A DNA stretch of 64,000 nucleotides from Prostheceraeus crozeri (lineage: Eukaryota; Platyhelminthes; Polycladida; Euryleptidae): the NCBI GenBank assembly GCA_907163375.1, contig CAJQUW010009236.1, forward strand, positions 496,001-560,000, given 5' to 3'. This document shows positions 55,392-64,000 of the stretch, in pieces. Below the pieces are notes generated by a model, which worked only from the letters and a program-made list of their open reading frames with translations, made no database searches and was not told where the DNA came from. The position numbers and the translations under genes were made by a program. Within the stretch, counting starts at the first letter, position 1. Each line of letters opens with the position of its first letter.

Positions 55392-55464
55392 CGATTACGG
55401 CCAACAAGTGTTTCAACCGACTAAAGGCCATTTCACCATCATTCGCTAAAACTTTGGATTTTTT

Positions 55465-56817
55465 TTGACGGCGCGTTGCCGCTTGGCAAAATGGCGACTC
55501 CAAGAGCAATTCTACGAACGGTGCTTGGACGAATCTCTTGTACCTCCTGACGTGCAGCGCAAGGTCGCTTACGGGGGCCTCCAAAGCACTGCCAACACTT
55601 GTCAGCGTTACCTGCAGGCTGAACTTGACGACCTCCGAATGAGGATGGAAAGCCAAATTCGCTTTCTTACTGAACACAAGCACGTTGTCTACCTGCTCGA
55701 TCTAGTCTGGCTTATTAAATTCTCTAACCTTAGTACTCAAGCGGTCAACAATTGCCGCAAAAAGTCAGCATTTCTTTAGTGATAAGTATAAAAATTCCAT
55801 ACCTTGGATTGAAGATAAATCCTATCCTTCTCCTTTGAATAAGCATATAATTAATCTTTCGTCTCATAATTTAAATAAAGTTGAAACCCAGGCTCTAAGT
55901 CGTGGCCTAAAATTCAGCATTCCGTCTAAGCCCTACCAACCGAGTGTGGATGCCGAATTTGAATGTTATTTTCACCAACTCCAGTCCACCATTGCAGTAG
56001 AAGAGCATCTTCCAAAACTAAAAGCTGAGTTAGTTTACACTGCTAAGGATTTTTCTAAAAGACTCTTCATTAAAAGTCCTATAGATAAAAATCAGATGAA
56101 CGCCCTAAAATCACTAAAGCAAAATAAGGATCTTGTCATCACTAGTCCCGACAAAGGAAATGGAGTCGTCTTAATGAACAAGTCCGACTATGATGAGAAG
56201 ATGCAAGACATTTTGAATGATTCTAATAAATTCGAAGTTGATAATTTCGGGATCGACTTAACGAAGCCATTTCAGAACTAACTAGGAATCAAATAATCAC
56301 TAATGCGGAGTCCAACATATTGAAAAGTCGTGGCACCGTCATACCTCGGATGTATGGGCTCCCTAAGCTTCATAAAGAAGGGATACCGTTGCGCCCTATT
56401 CTTAGTATGGTTAATTCGACATATCACAAATTAGCTAGGTGGCTCGTTGATATCCTCGCGCCCTTTCGTGAAGCAGTATGCAATCATACTCTAAAAGATT
56501 CGTTTGATTTTATCAATCGCATTCGCTCCATAGATTTAAGTGGCAAAATATTTTGTTCGTTTGATGTCACATCACTCTTTACCAACGTGCCTCTGGTGGA
56601 AACCGTTGAATTCATAGAAGTTATTAAACACAAATACAGCATTGACATTAGACTAGATATTAAAAAGCTGAAGTCCCTCATTCTTTTGTGCAGTAGTAAA
56701 ATGAAATTCAAATTCAACAACAAATTATATTTTCAAAAAGATGGCGTCGCCATGGGTAGCCCTCTCAGTCCCTGCTTAGCTGACATTTTTATGGGTTATG
56801 AAGTAAACGCCTTGTAA
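55465..56817 (+). pseudogene. Penelope-like reverse transcriptase, N-terminal and palm regions
   Basis: N-terminal frame 55465-55779 (VAYGGLQSTANTCQRYLQAE; conserved N-terminal region), then 55835-56281 (ALSRGLKFSIPSKPYQPS, LVITSPDKGNGVVLMNKSDY) and 56320-56800 (MYGLPKLHKEGIPLRPILSM, FDVTSLFTNVPLVETVEFI, QKDGVAMGSPLSPCLADIFM). These are the canonical Penelope motifs, with DVTSLFTNVP as motif A and MGSPLSP as motif B. It is broken into several frames, and a LINE enters after FMGY at 56800. The catalytic motif C lies beyond the insertion. Confidence 0.88.
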
Positions 56818-58021
56818 GAGATAAACTTCTCCTCCCTTCACTCCAAAGGAAGATTGATCCCAAACAATTCGGTTATGTCTCGAGATTTGGTGGTTGTTCC
56901 AATGCTCTGCTGAGTGTCAGACTTTCTCTGCTTCAGCATTTCACCGAAAATGTCAACAACTCCGTCGCCTTACTTACAGTGGATCTGCAAAAGGCGTTCG
57001 ACACTGTCAGTCACCATCAGCTTCTACTAACTTTAGTTGATAGATTTGGTTGCTCCCCCCACGTTGTCAGCATTATCAAAAGCTTCCTACAAAATCGTCA
57101 ACAGAGAGTCCGCATCCCATCTTGTGACACCCCCTTCAACGATATCAGTAGTGGCGTTCCTCAAGGATCAATTTTAGGACCCCTTCTGTTTATTTTATTC
57201 CTGGATGACATCCCTAACTTTAATGAAACAAAATGCGTGATGTATGCTGATGACATCAGTCTCATTCATAAATTTGAAGACATCAAAAACTGTAAACTCC
57301 AGCCTATTGTTGATTCGCTGTCTGACTGGGTCTGCAAGAAAAGGCTTGCTATCAATGTTTGCAAAACTAAAGTTATGTTTTTATCACGGAAATCTTGTAA
57401 TGCGTCCTATCCAGACATTTTTATCAATGGTGTGCCAATCGAAGTAGTGACATCTGTGAAAATTCTTGGAGTGATTTTTTCGAATAACTTGCGTTGGAGC
57501 GAGCAATTTTCGTCTCTGTATGCAAAATGCTGTCGGGCCATGTCGTATGTCAAGAAATTAAAATCCAATGGTAATTGTAATGACGTTATCATGCAAGCAT
57601 TCTTCGGCATCGTTTTTTGTCATATTGTATACTGTTGGCCTATTATGTGCGATTTAAATGGGAAGGACTTCAAGAAACTTGAGATACTGTACAAAACGGC
57701 TTGTCGGTGGGCCAATTTGACCCACCATAATTCACTTTGTGATCTCCTTGACAGATGCTGTGTGAAAATCATCAAAAGTATTTGTATACATAAAGACTGT
57801 CATCCGTTGTCCCAATTTTTTGTTTTGCGTGACTCTAAGCATGATTTCAGACATTCCCGTGCCCTTCTTCCTTTACGTCGGAACTCATCCTTGTATAACA
57901 ACTCATTTGTTCGATTTTCGTCACGTTCGTAACTTTGACACGTTGATTTTGTCAGTACCAAACAATTCTTGTATTAGTCATACCGCTTTTGTATGATAAA
58001 TAAAGCATTCTATTATTATTA
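56801..58021 (+). mobile_element. CR1/L2-like LINE inserted in the Penelope-like element
   Basis: 5'-truncated LINE. Its frame is open from 56802 to a stop ending at 57932: RDKLLLPSLQRKIDPKQFGY, VDLQKAFDTVSHHQLLLTLV, SGVPQGSILGPLLFILF, CVMYADDISLIHKF, VKILGVIFSNNLRW, FCHIVYCWPIMCDLNGKDF and SSLYNNSFVRFSSR. Intact YADD. A 3' UTR follows, ending in AATAAAGCATTC and (TATTAT)n. Close kin of the LINEs at 17.2 and 20.9 kb. A short TTATG may be duplicated at both edges (56796-56800 and 58022-58026). Confidence 0.9.
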
Positions 58022-59016
58022 TTATGCTGAAAATCATCTTTTCAAAAATAGTCAGTGCTATAGCCCGATGCACTATTTTCGCTACGTAGATGACACCTTT
58101 GTTGTCTTTAATGATGAAAATCACATCACTAAATTCGCCTCCATGATAAATAGCGTTCATCCTAATCTTCATTTTACTAAAGAATCGGCTGAGGCCGGAA
58201 AACTTCCCTTTCTGGATGTGTTAGTCTTAGTCATAAAAAACAACGACAATTCTTTATCGACCTATATTCATAGAAAACCGACGTGGACAGGTCAATTTCT
58301 TTAGCTTTGTTCCTACTTCTTACAAAAGAAATTTAGTAAAAAATCTTTTCGGTCGTGCGAGACGGATCTGCAGCTCCGAGCATCTCAGTGCTGAAATAAA
58401 GTTTCTCTTTGAAACTTTACGCGATGATGGCTATCCATCCTCATTCATCGAAAAGTACAGCCTGCAAAGGCAAAGAGAGGCTGTTACTGGACCTGAAAAG
58501 AAGCCAGCTTACCTGATGGTTCCGTATTTGGGAGAACAGTTCTCAAGCGAAGTGAGAATGAGAGTCCGTGCTGCAACAGCTCTGGCGTTCTATGCCATCG
58601 AGCCGAAGATCGTCTTCTCCACCACCAAGATTCCAGCTCGCCCCCTCAAGGATCCGCTGCCGCCGACCTGTGCCTCCGACATCGTTTACCAATTCACATG
58701 TAACTGTGGTGACAGTTACGTCGGACGCACGGAGAGGTGGTTGGCCAAGCGAGCTGATGAACACCTTCCACAATGGCTGATGAAGGACAAGTGCAGGCGA
58801 TCTTCAGCAGCACCGACAAGCGCGGTCACGCGTCACACGATGACGTGTACATCGTTCGATCGCGCCAACGAGAAGATCTCCTACTTCAAGCAGCTGGTTC
58901 GCGCTCGCCACCCAATGTTGCTACCATTTCTCGAAGCGACAATGATAGCATCATTGCGGCCGGTTTTATGTGTCCAGAAGCAAACTGTATTAACGCTCGC
59001 TCTTCCGTGGCAGTGA
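58022..59016 (+). pseudogene. Penelope-like motif C, thumb and GIY-YIG endonuclease
   Basis: From 58022: AENHLFKNSQCYSPMHYFRY, catalytic VDDTFVVFND, SVHPNLHFTKESAEAGKLPF, LDVLV, IHRKPTWTGQF. In a second frame (58516-59016) comes the C-terminal GIY-YIG nuclease: VYQFTCNCGDSYVGRTERWL, AKRADEHLPQWL, plus a conserved tail. The YVGRT box and the His-containing helix fit the Penelope endonuclease, which nicks the target. The nuclease frame is open and repeated intact at 54186-54686. Confidence 0.85.
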
Positions 59017-59174
59017 CTTCAACTCCGTCCTTTCTTTCATTTTAACTGTATATAATGACTTGATTTTTCTTTTATTGTACGCGTTCCGAAGTGTTGCCCG
59101 AAAAGAATCGGCGAAAGGCCTCGCAACTAATGACATCGTTTTGTCTTATCTTTATTACCAATAAAATAAGAACA

Positions 59175-59443
59175 TCCATGACACTTTAATTGTACACTTA
59201 TCTAAAACATGATTATGTATTCGTGCTTATAATGTATAATGTTGTGCAGTAATCTGCTATGCACATGCGATTTTCCTGAGATTAAAATTGAAGGCGATCT
59301 TCAAGTTTACAGTTTATGCTGTTTACTAGACCAGCCCAGCTCATGACAGCTTAGTCTCCTCACTGTGTTAATACTTTGTCTTTGCGATTGCCTTATTGAG
59401 ATGGTCAGTGACAACTTGTTCATCCAATAATTTCATCTAAGCA
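59175..59443. other. Spacer between two elements
   Basis: AT-rich DNA between the Penelope-like unit and the hAT-like element. No feature seen. Confidence 0.4.
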
Positions 59444-59451
59444 GCTGGCAC

Positions 59452-61114
59452 CAGAGTTGGAAAAGTCGGAATTGGAATTGACGATATTTAAATCTACTGG
59501 AATTGGAATTGGAATTGACCTTGATAAACCTCAATTCCACTTTTTCGATAGACCTGTGATAAATCGATTTACAAAAATTGAAATCACAGTACTCGGCCGT
59601 TGTGTTGACTGCACGCAGAGATAAGAGAGAGATAGATCGACAGAGGTAGCTTTATTCTATTGTTGAATAAAGGGTGTTTTTTGTGACTTCGATGGGCCTA
59701 TAGCCCCGAACAATGTTATTTCAGCGATTAAGCAGACAATGAAAAGACAATCATCTTTGTTCAATCTGTTACTTAGTTATTTATCAAGTAAGATAATTAA
59801 TCAAAATAAAGCCATTGTTGAATTTAGTTCCTGATAGGATAAGCACACAAAAATTGGAGATTACCTTCATTGTTGTACACACGAAAAACAATTGGTTTGG
59901 AAATAGGAAAATTAACGCTGCATCAAAGGGCAGCAATCCTGTCAGTTCAAATTATGATATAGACAGTGTCAACAAATTATTCTAATAATTATTCAATTAC
60001 ATGAACTATTATTCAACTTCCAATCACAACAATTAACAATATCAATCTTTAAGACTATAGTTATGTACATACGATGCGCAACGATAAAAGAAAAACTTTA
60101 CACTTACAGTTCACTTCTTAATATTGAATTCACTTCAATTCGATCGGACCCACTTATACCAAAATAATATCATAAATATCAGTGGCACTTATACCGTCAA
60201 TCTTCAATCGCGCTCGCTGATGTTTTGCCGTATACGCTGCTGTGTTGTTGTTCGCTGGCAGGCAGTTGTTGTTACTTCTGTAGTTACATTACACCGCGAG
60301 ATCCCGAAGTTTTTCTAACAGCTACTAAAGATGTCGTATGTGTTGTTGTTGTGTCAATTTCTCATCGTTTCTAATTTATACAAATTTTTGAGACTTGACG
60401 ATAAAACCACTTTCTTTTGAATATTGAAAGAGTCTCCTTTAATCTTTGCTCGTTAGCTTCCGACCCGACCACATTTCGTTTTTATCACGGAATTTTTAAT
60501 CTCCTTTTTTAACATGGACCATTAGTCAGATTTCATGATATCATTTTTCATCGTCGTTTTTTCTTTCATCAACAATCACGTTATTCGCACACTGAATTTC
60601 GTTCTTCTGTCAGTTTATTAATAGATTTATTCGCATCTCATCTCTCACTCACTCACTCACTCACTCACTCACTCACTCACTCACTCTCTCTCTCTCTCTC
60701 TCTCCGTTTGATTTGTTGCTGACCGTTAACTTTCTTCTCTTTTTTTCACGAGATATTGAATATCTCGTTTACGAAACGAAAATGGCGCAGGCTGACCGGT
60801 GACATATATACATGTACACAAGAAATATGAACTGTAAACATGAAAACGCACATAGGAACGACGCAGGGAACGGCACACAGGAACAATGAGGAAAGGATAA
60901 GGGCACATGGGTTAGATTGAAACGAGCAAACGTTAGATACATTAACATATAAGACACTATACGCGACATGCAATAATCGGAATTGAATCTTATTATGGAA
61001 TTGGAATTGGAATTGAATTGAACTGTTTCGACTGGAATTGGAATTGGATTTGGAATTGAAATTTCTGCTCCGGAATTGGAATTAAAAAATTTCAGTGGAA
61101 TTTTTCCAGCTCTT
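59452..61114. mobile_element. hAT-like non-autonomous element with GGAATT end repeats
   Basis: A 1663-bp element with a perfect 8-bp target duplication GCTGGCAC (59444-59451, 61115-61122). Termini CAGAGTTGGAAAAGTC (left) and, inverted, AAGAGCTGGAAAAATTCC (right) are imperfect inverted repeats. Both ends contain tandem GGAATT(GGAATT)n arrays in opposite orientation. The interior has no recognisable transposase but holds a (CTCA)n(CT)n microsatellite. 8-bp duplication and CAGAG-type ends point to hAT. Confidence 0.8.
60640..60705 (+). repeat. (ACTC)n(TC)n microsatellite
   Basis: Twelve or so ACTC units followed by about nine TC units. A simple repeat within the hAT-like element. Confidence 0.95.
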
Positions 61115-61122
61115 GCTGGCAC

Positions 61123-61708
61123 TGTCAATTATGTTCTCGTGTGCTGAATAGCGAATTATTAATGTAAATTTTCATACTTTCTTTTCTGCGTAATCTGTAT
61201 AGGTACGTAGATAGGTTACTATAGCATAAAGCACATTAGTACTTTTAATAATTTGAGAATTGCCAATTAATGAAAGGAAATCAATGACATTACCTGAAGA
61301 GGATTTACCAGGTGTACTACTGTCAAAAGCTGCGAGTTGCACAAATCATCATGCATCATTTTGATACGAATACTCGAATCATTACTCGAGTAGTGCTGTG
61401 AAAATGAGTACTCGACTAATCGTGTCGAACACTGCTTTTTGTTAATTCAGCCACCAAGACAAAAGTTTTTCAGTCAGTCTTATCTTTGCCTTTGTTTAGC
61501 TCATTATCATTCATGATTGTTTTAGGGCAATTTTTTCACTACTTAAAAATCGAAAAAACATGACCTTAGAAAGCCTAAGATAAAACCAAATATTACCAAA
61601 AATCTCAAATTGCAATTTAGTGAGATTTAAGAATCTTAAAGCACTATAGCAACAATTATGCTTCCATATTCAGGCAAAAAGTTAAAAAGTTCAATTTACG
61701 ACATTATT
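61123..61708. other. Intron sequence, nothing recognised
   Basis: AT-rich intron, no feature seen. Confidence 0.4.
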
Positions 61709-63118
61709 TACAGGGTCTTCCAGATAAATCTGGACTATTTTAAAACTTCGCTGATGATTACTAAATTGGCGTTTAGAGGATATCTATGCACCTTCTAATC
61801 TCTGTTATGAATAGTATAATCACGTCACATGATTTTTACGCATAGATATTGCTGACCAATCACGCACGAGAGCGTTGAGTAAGCATTAAACTGGGAGACA
61901 TGCGCGCATTTGTGCATTTTATGAACAACTTCAGTCATGTCTCGCGAGTTAGAGCGACGAGCAGCTGTTCTGGAAAGTTTACGTGCCGGTAAAATTGCAA
62001 CAGAAATCATCGCTTTTTTGGATATTTGAAATCGCTTGTTTACAACATCCGCCGGGATTATGAAAGCTCAGATGATAAGGAAAATGTGACAGCCGAAAGA
62101 AAACCTCACAAGCGTCGATCAGACAGCAAGCGAAGTCAAGAGTTCCTGACTGAGCTTAAGAACACGATCAATGAAGACCCCAGCAATTCCATGCGCCAGT
62201 TGGCCCAAGAAATGGACGTCGCACGTTCAACCATCCACAGGTCTGTCCACAAGGATCTCGGTTACCAATCCTTCGTCTTAAGGAGGCGCCAGCTGCTGAC
62301 CAAAACCACGAAGGAGAACCGAAAACTTAAGGCAGAGGCTCTGGTGAATGACCTCAAGAGGGACAGTGCTGGAAAACTCAGGTTTTTCTCTGACGAAAAA
62401 AACTTTATCCAAGACCGGAAGGTTAACCGTCAGAACAACAGATGGCTGTGCGAAGATCCAGGGGACGTCCCAACCACAATGCGAAGCAAGTTTCCCGCAT
62501 CAGTGATGGTTCTTGCAGTGGTCAGCAGTGAAGGTGACGTAATGCCACCACATTTCTTCACTCAAGGACTCCGCATCAATGCAGAAGCCTACATCGAAGT
62601 CCTGAGTTCCATTGTTAAACCTTGGATGGACCGAATCGCGAATGGAAGGGATTATGTTTTTCAACAGGACTCAGCACCAGCTCACAAGGCTCGAAAGACG
62701 CAGGCATGGTGCTATGAAAATCTTCCTTACCACTGGTCACCGGACATTTGGCCTCCCAGCTCCCCAGATTGCAATCCCCTCGATTATTATGTTTGGAGCG
62801 TCGTTGAAGCTAGAGTGAACAATAAGCCCCACAACACTCTGGGAGATCTCAAGGTCAGTATTGTGGAGGAGATGCAGAGTATCGATCGAAACACCTTGGT
62901 CAAGGCTTGTTGCAGCTTCAGGTGCCGACTCGAAAAGGTAATCGAGGCCGAAGGTGGTCACTTCGAGTGAACAGTGATTTAACCTGATTCTAACAATATT
63001 TTCTTCCATCTTGTCATACAATAAAACGCTTCTGCACAAGGAATCAATAATTTTCATTCAAATTTTTTAAAAAATAATTTATATGTAATTAAAGTCCAGA
63101 TTTAGCTGGGACACCATA
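61709..63118 (+). mobile_element. mariner-type transposon, DD37D (maT-like)
   Basis: A ~1.4-kb element with inverted ends that share CCAGATAAATCTGGACT / CCAGCTAAATCTGGACT about 10 bases in from TA dinucleotides. It contains a nearly whole transposase gene (61937-62970). The DD37D signature places it in the maT branch of the mariner superfamily, known from insects, nematodes and other invertebrates. Confidence 0.8.
61937..62970 (+). pseudogene. DD37D transposase with one frameshift
   Basis: ATG at 61937 gives MSRELERRAAVLESLRAGKI, then a run of seven T near 62013-62020 shifts the frame. The second frame, in phase with 62026, continues SLVYNIRRDYESSDDKEN to 62970. It has a helix-turn-helix N-terminus, a second HTH (NSMRQLAQEMDVARSTIHRS), then FFSDEKNFIQDRKVN, VFQQDSAPAHKARK and WPPSSPDCNPLDYYVW. 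Second and third Asp are 37 residues apart: DD37D. About 345 residues in total, as expected for the family. One length change in the T-run is the only break I see, so the copy is young. Confidence 0.82.
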
Positions 63119-63183
63119 TTTCAAATTTTAACACAGTATACCCATTTACAGCTTGTTGTACAAAACAGAAATGTATTTTACTA

Positions 63184-63341
63184 CATTTGATATTAAAAAA
63201 GGGTCTGTCTTTGCATAGCATCTTCTTCAGCATGGAGACAGAACGCTCTACCGAAGCAGCGGTTGGCTGGCAGCGCTGCAGCTCAGTGTAAAGTGCTGGC
63301 CAGAGTCTTGCTTCTCGCCGGCAACATTCATATCTGTAGGC
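63184..63341 (-). mobile_element. hAT transposase C-terminal scrap
   Basis: Minus strand, one open frame: RREARLWPALYTELQRCQPT, AASVERSVSMLKKMLCKDRP, FFNIKCSK. The PTxASVERSxSMLKKML pattern is the hAT dimerisation motif (compare SSxxSERVFS in the other hAT). A different hAT subfamily from the element at 16.7 kb. No ends found. Confidence 0.65.
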
Positions 63342-63667
63342 AATGCATGCATTGGAACTGACCTCAGACTACATCGCGCTGCTGAGAAGACGAATATTGT
63401 GTCATTCTGCAAGCATCGATCATTTTCTATTCCCTCTACCCGGCAACTCTAACAGTATAAAAATGCAGAAAAGTGACCAAAATATGACTAAATATGATCA
63501 GACACAGAAAATGTGACAAAATATTATCTTACCCTAAAAATATGACATGTCATAAAAAATTGCTCTAATATATGTACATATATGTGTTTCTATGATTTCG
63601 TCTATGTCCCATCCGCTCTCTTCTATTTCTCAAAGCACCGTTGTTCATGATATCTCTTCATTTACAG
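63342..63667. other. End of the last intron
   Basis: AT-rich, ending with a pyrimidine-rich tract and the acceptor cttcatttacag at 63656-63667. Confidence 0.5.
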
Positions 63668-63865
63668 CTGGCTTTAGAAGAAGAACATCTGCAATTGATG
63701 TTGGAGAAGGAGTACGCTGAACGTCAACAGGCATTAATGCAACGTAGGGAATATAATCTTGAACTTCGTACCGATCTCCAGCATTTACATCATAGACAAC
63801 AAATCACAAGACCGTGGGTCTTCTCCTACTTCGTCCATTGGCCACGAGAACTTTTTGAGAGGTAG
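63668..63865 (+). CDS. KIAA2012: KIAA2012-like gene, last exon with stop
   Basis: Starts on a codon boundary after tttacag: LALEEEHLQLMLEKEYAERQ, RREYNLELRTDLQHLHHRQQ, then ITRPWVFSYFVHWPRELFER and TAG at 63863-63865. The end of the coiled coil is followed by a short conserved-looking tail. From memory, human KIAA2012 ends in a similar way (LALEE ..., then an IxRPWVYSYF motif a few residues before its stop), which is the main reason for the gene name. Function is unknown. Some KIAA2012-type proteins are expressed in ciliated tissue, but nothing here shows that. An alternative GT donor at 63862-63863 is possible. Confidence 0.8.
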   Translation: MALEEEHLQLMLEKEYAERQQALMQRREYNLELRTDLQHLHHRQQITRPWVFSYFVHWPRELFER

Positions 63866-64000
63866 GTCAAAAGAGTTTGAGAATCACTTTTGCTCACCTC
63901 TCAACTTGGAAATCTAATTAATCAATAATACCAAAGTTATTCTCAATTTCTGAAAGAAGTCATTGAAATAGGCAAGTAAAATCTTTCATGATCCTCAGGT
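63866..64000. other. Probable 3' untranslated start
   Basis: Follows the stop codon of the host gene. No AATAAA signal before the window ends; TCAATAATACC at 63922-63933 is not a good match. Confidence 0.4.

Larger units (their letters stand above)
54015..59163 (+). mobile_element. Penelope-like element, compound unit with LINE insertion
   Basis: Layout from left: an inverted 3' fragment (54015-54999, minus), a direct 3' fragment (55003-55391, the so-called pseudo-LTR), then the element body (55392-59163) with reverse transcriptase and GIY-YIG endonuclease on the + strand, interrupted by a LINE (56801-58021). Such tandem-plus-inverted arrangements with partial copies are known for Penelope elements. 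The outer flanks carry the near-matching TAAAATGAGAACA (54005-54017) and TAAAATAAGAACA (59162-59174), a possible target duplication with one change. The repeated parts look nearly identical, so the insertion is young. Confidence 0.88.

Noticed and set aside
58770-58810. CTGATGA boxes in the Penelope 3' region as hammerhead ribozymes
   Set aside because: They lie within the endonuclease coding frame, with no stem II and GAAA following at the right distance.
54015-59163. Whether the repeats around the reverse transcriptase are true LTRs
   Set aside because: There is no protease, RNase H or integrase, and the reverse transcriptase and GIY-YIG domain are of the Penelope type. I found no LTR retroelement or Polinton-type element in the window.
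60726-61128. Minus frames with NSNS and PIPIPV repeats
   Set aside because: Products of the GGAATT array and low-complexity DNA at the hAT-like end.

Overview
The window is AT-rich, intron-rich animal DNA, most likely from a marine or other aquatic invertebrate. The evidence is GT-AG introns, a gene with a vertebrate KIAA2012-like end, and a dense mix of Tc1/mariner, hAT, MULE, Penelope, CR1/L2-like and RTE-like LINEs and tRNA-derived SINEs. I cannot name the species.

One host gene spans almost the whole window on the + strand. Twelve exons (1790 to 63865) join in one reading frame with every splice phase matching, and a 48-nt thirteenth exon is possible. The gene enters from the left and stops at 63863-63865. 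The protein is acidic and Ser/Thr-rich first, then basic and Pro/Ser-rich, then a long Glu/Arg/Ala coiled coil, and ends in an ITRPWVFSYF motif. From memory this resembles the C-terminus of vertebrate KIAA2012 (DUF4670 type). Its introns, up to 25 kb long, hold nearly everything else.

Layout: 1-669 Tc1 remnant. 1790-4469 first exons, with a possible 55-residue secreted peptide at 3293-3460. 5119-5383 foldback with a hammerhead-like centre. 5898-8356 IS630/Tc1/mariner element with ~410-bp inverted ends built on 21-bp repeats. 8899-14135 more exons, and a SINE near 13.2 kb. 14.7-15.2 kb paired MITEs. 16725-18734 hAT element split by a LINE. 19.2-19.9 kb SINE-like pieces around a second foldback. 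20329-20678 large coiled-coil exon. 20.9-23.2 kb LINE with a 720-codon ORF. 23.6-25.1 kb Cys-rich frames and a possible membrane-protein terminal exon. 25.2-27.3 kb LINE split by a mariner. 28.6 kb candidate alternative exon. 29.1-29.8 kb pogo-like MITE. 30416-37236 MULE-type element with a nested, apparently intact Tc1 element at 33879-35687. 38.0 kb exon. 40-42 kb LINE scraps. 44470-45476 second element with 21-bp end repeats. 48-52 kb a dispersed hairpin repeat family and an old Penelope fragment. 54015-59163 compound Penelope element carrying a LINE. 59452-61114 hAT-like non-autonomous element. 61.7-63.1 kb DD37D mariner. 63.2 kb hAT scrap. 63668-63865 last exon.

The window reads as one slow host gene whose introns record many layers of transposition, several dated relative to each other by nesting. 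The most unusual structures are the Tc1 element with 424-bp identical arms, the Penelope unit with a 409-bp inverted repeat, two DNA elements whose ends carry 21-bp helical-turn repeats, and two or three hairpins resembling worn hammerhead ribozyme cores.
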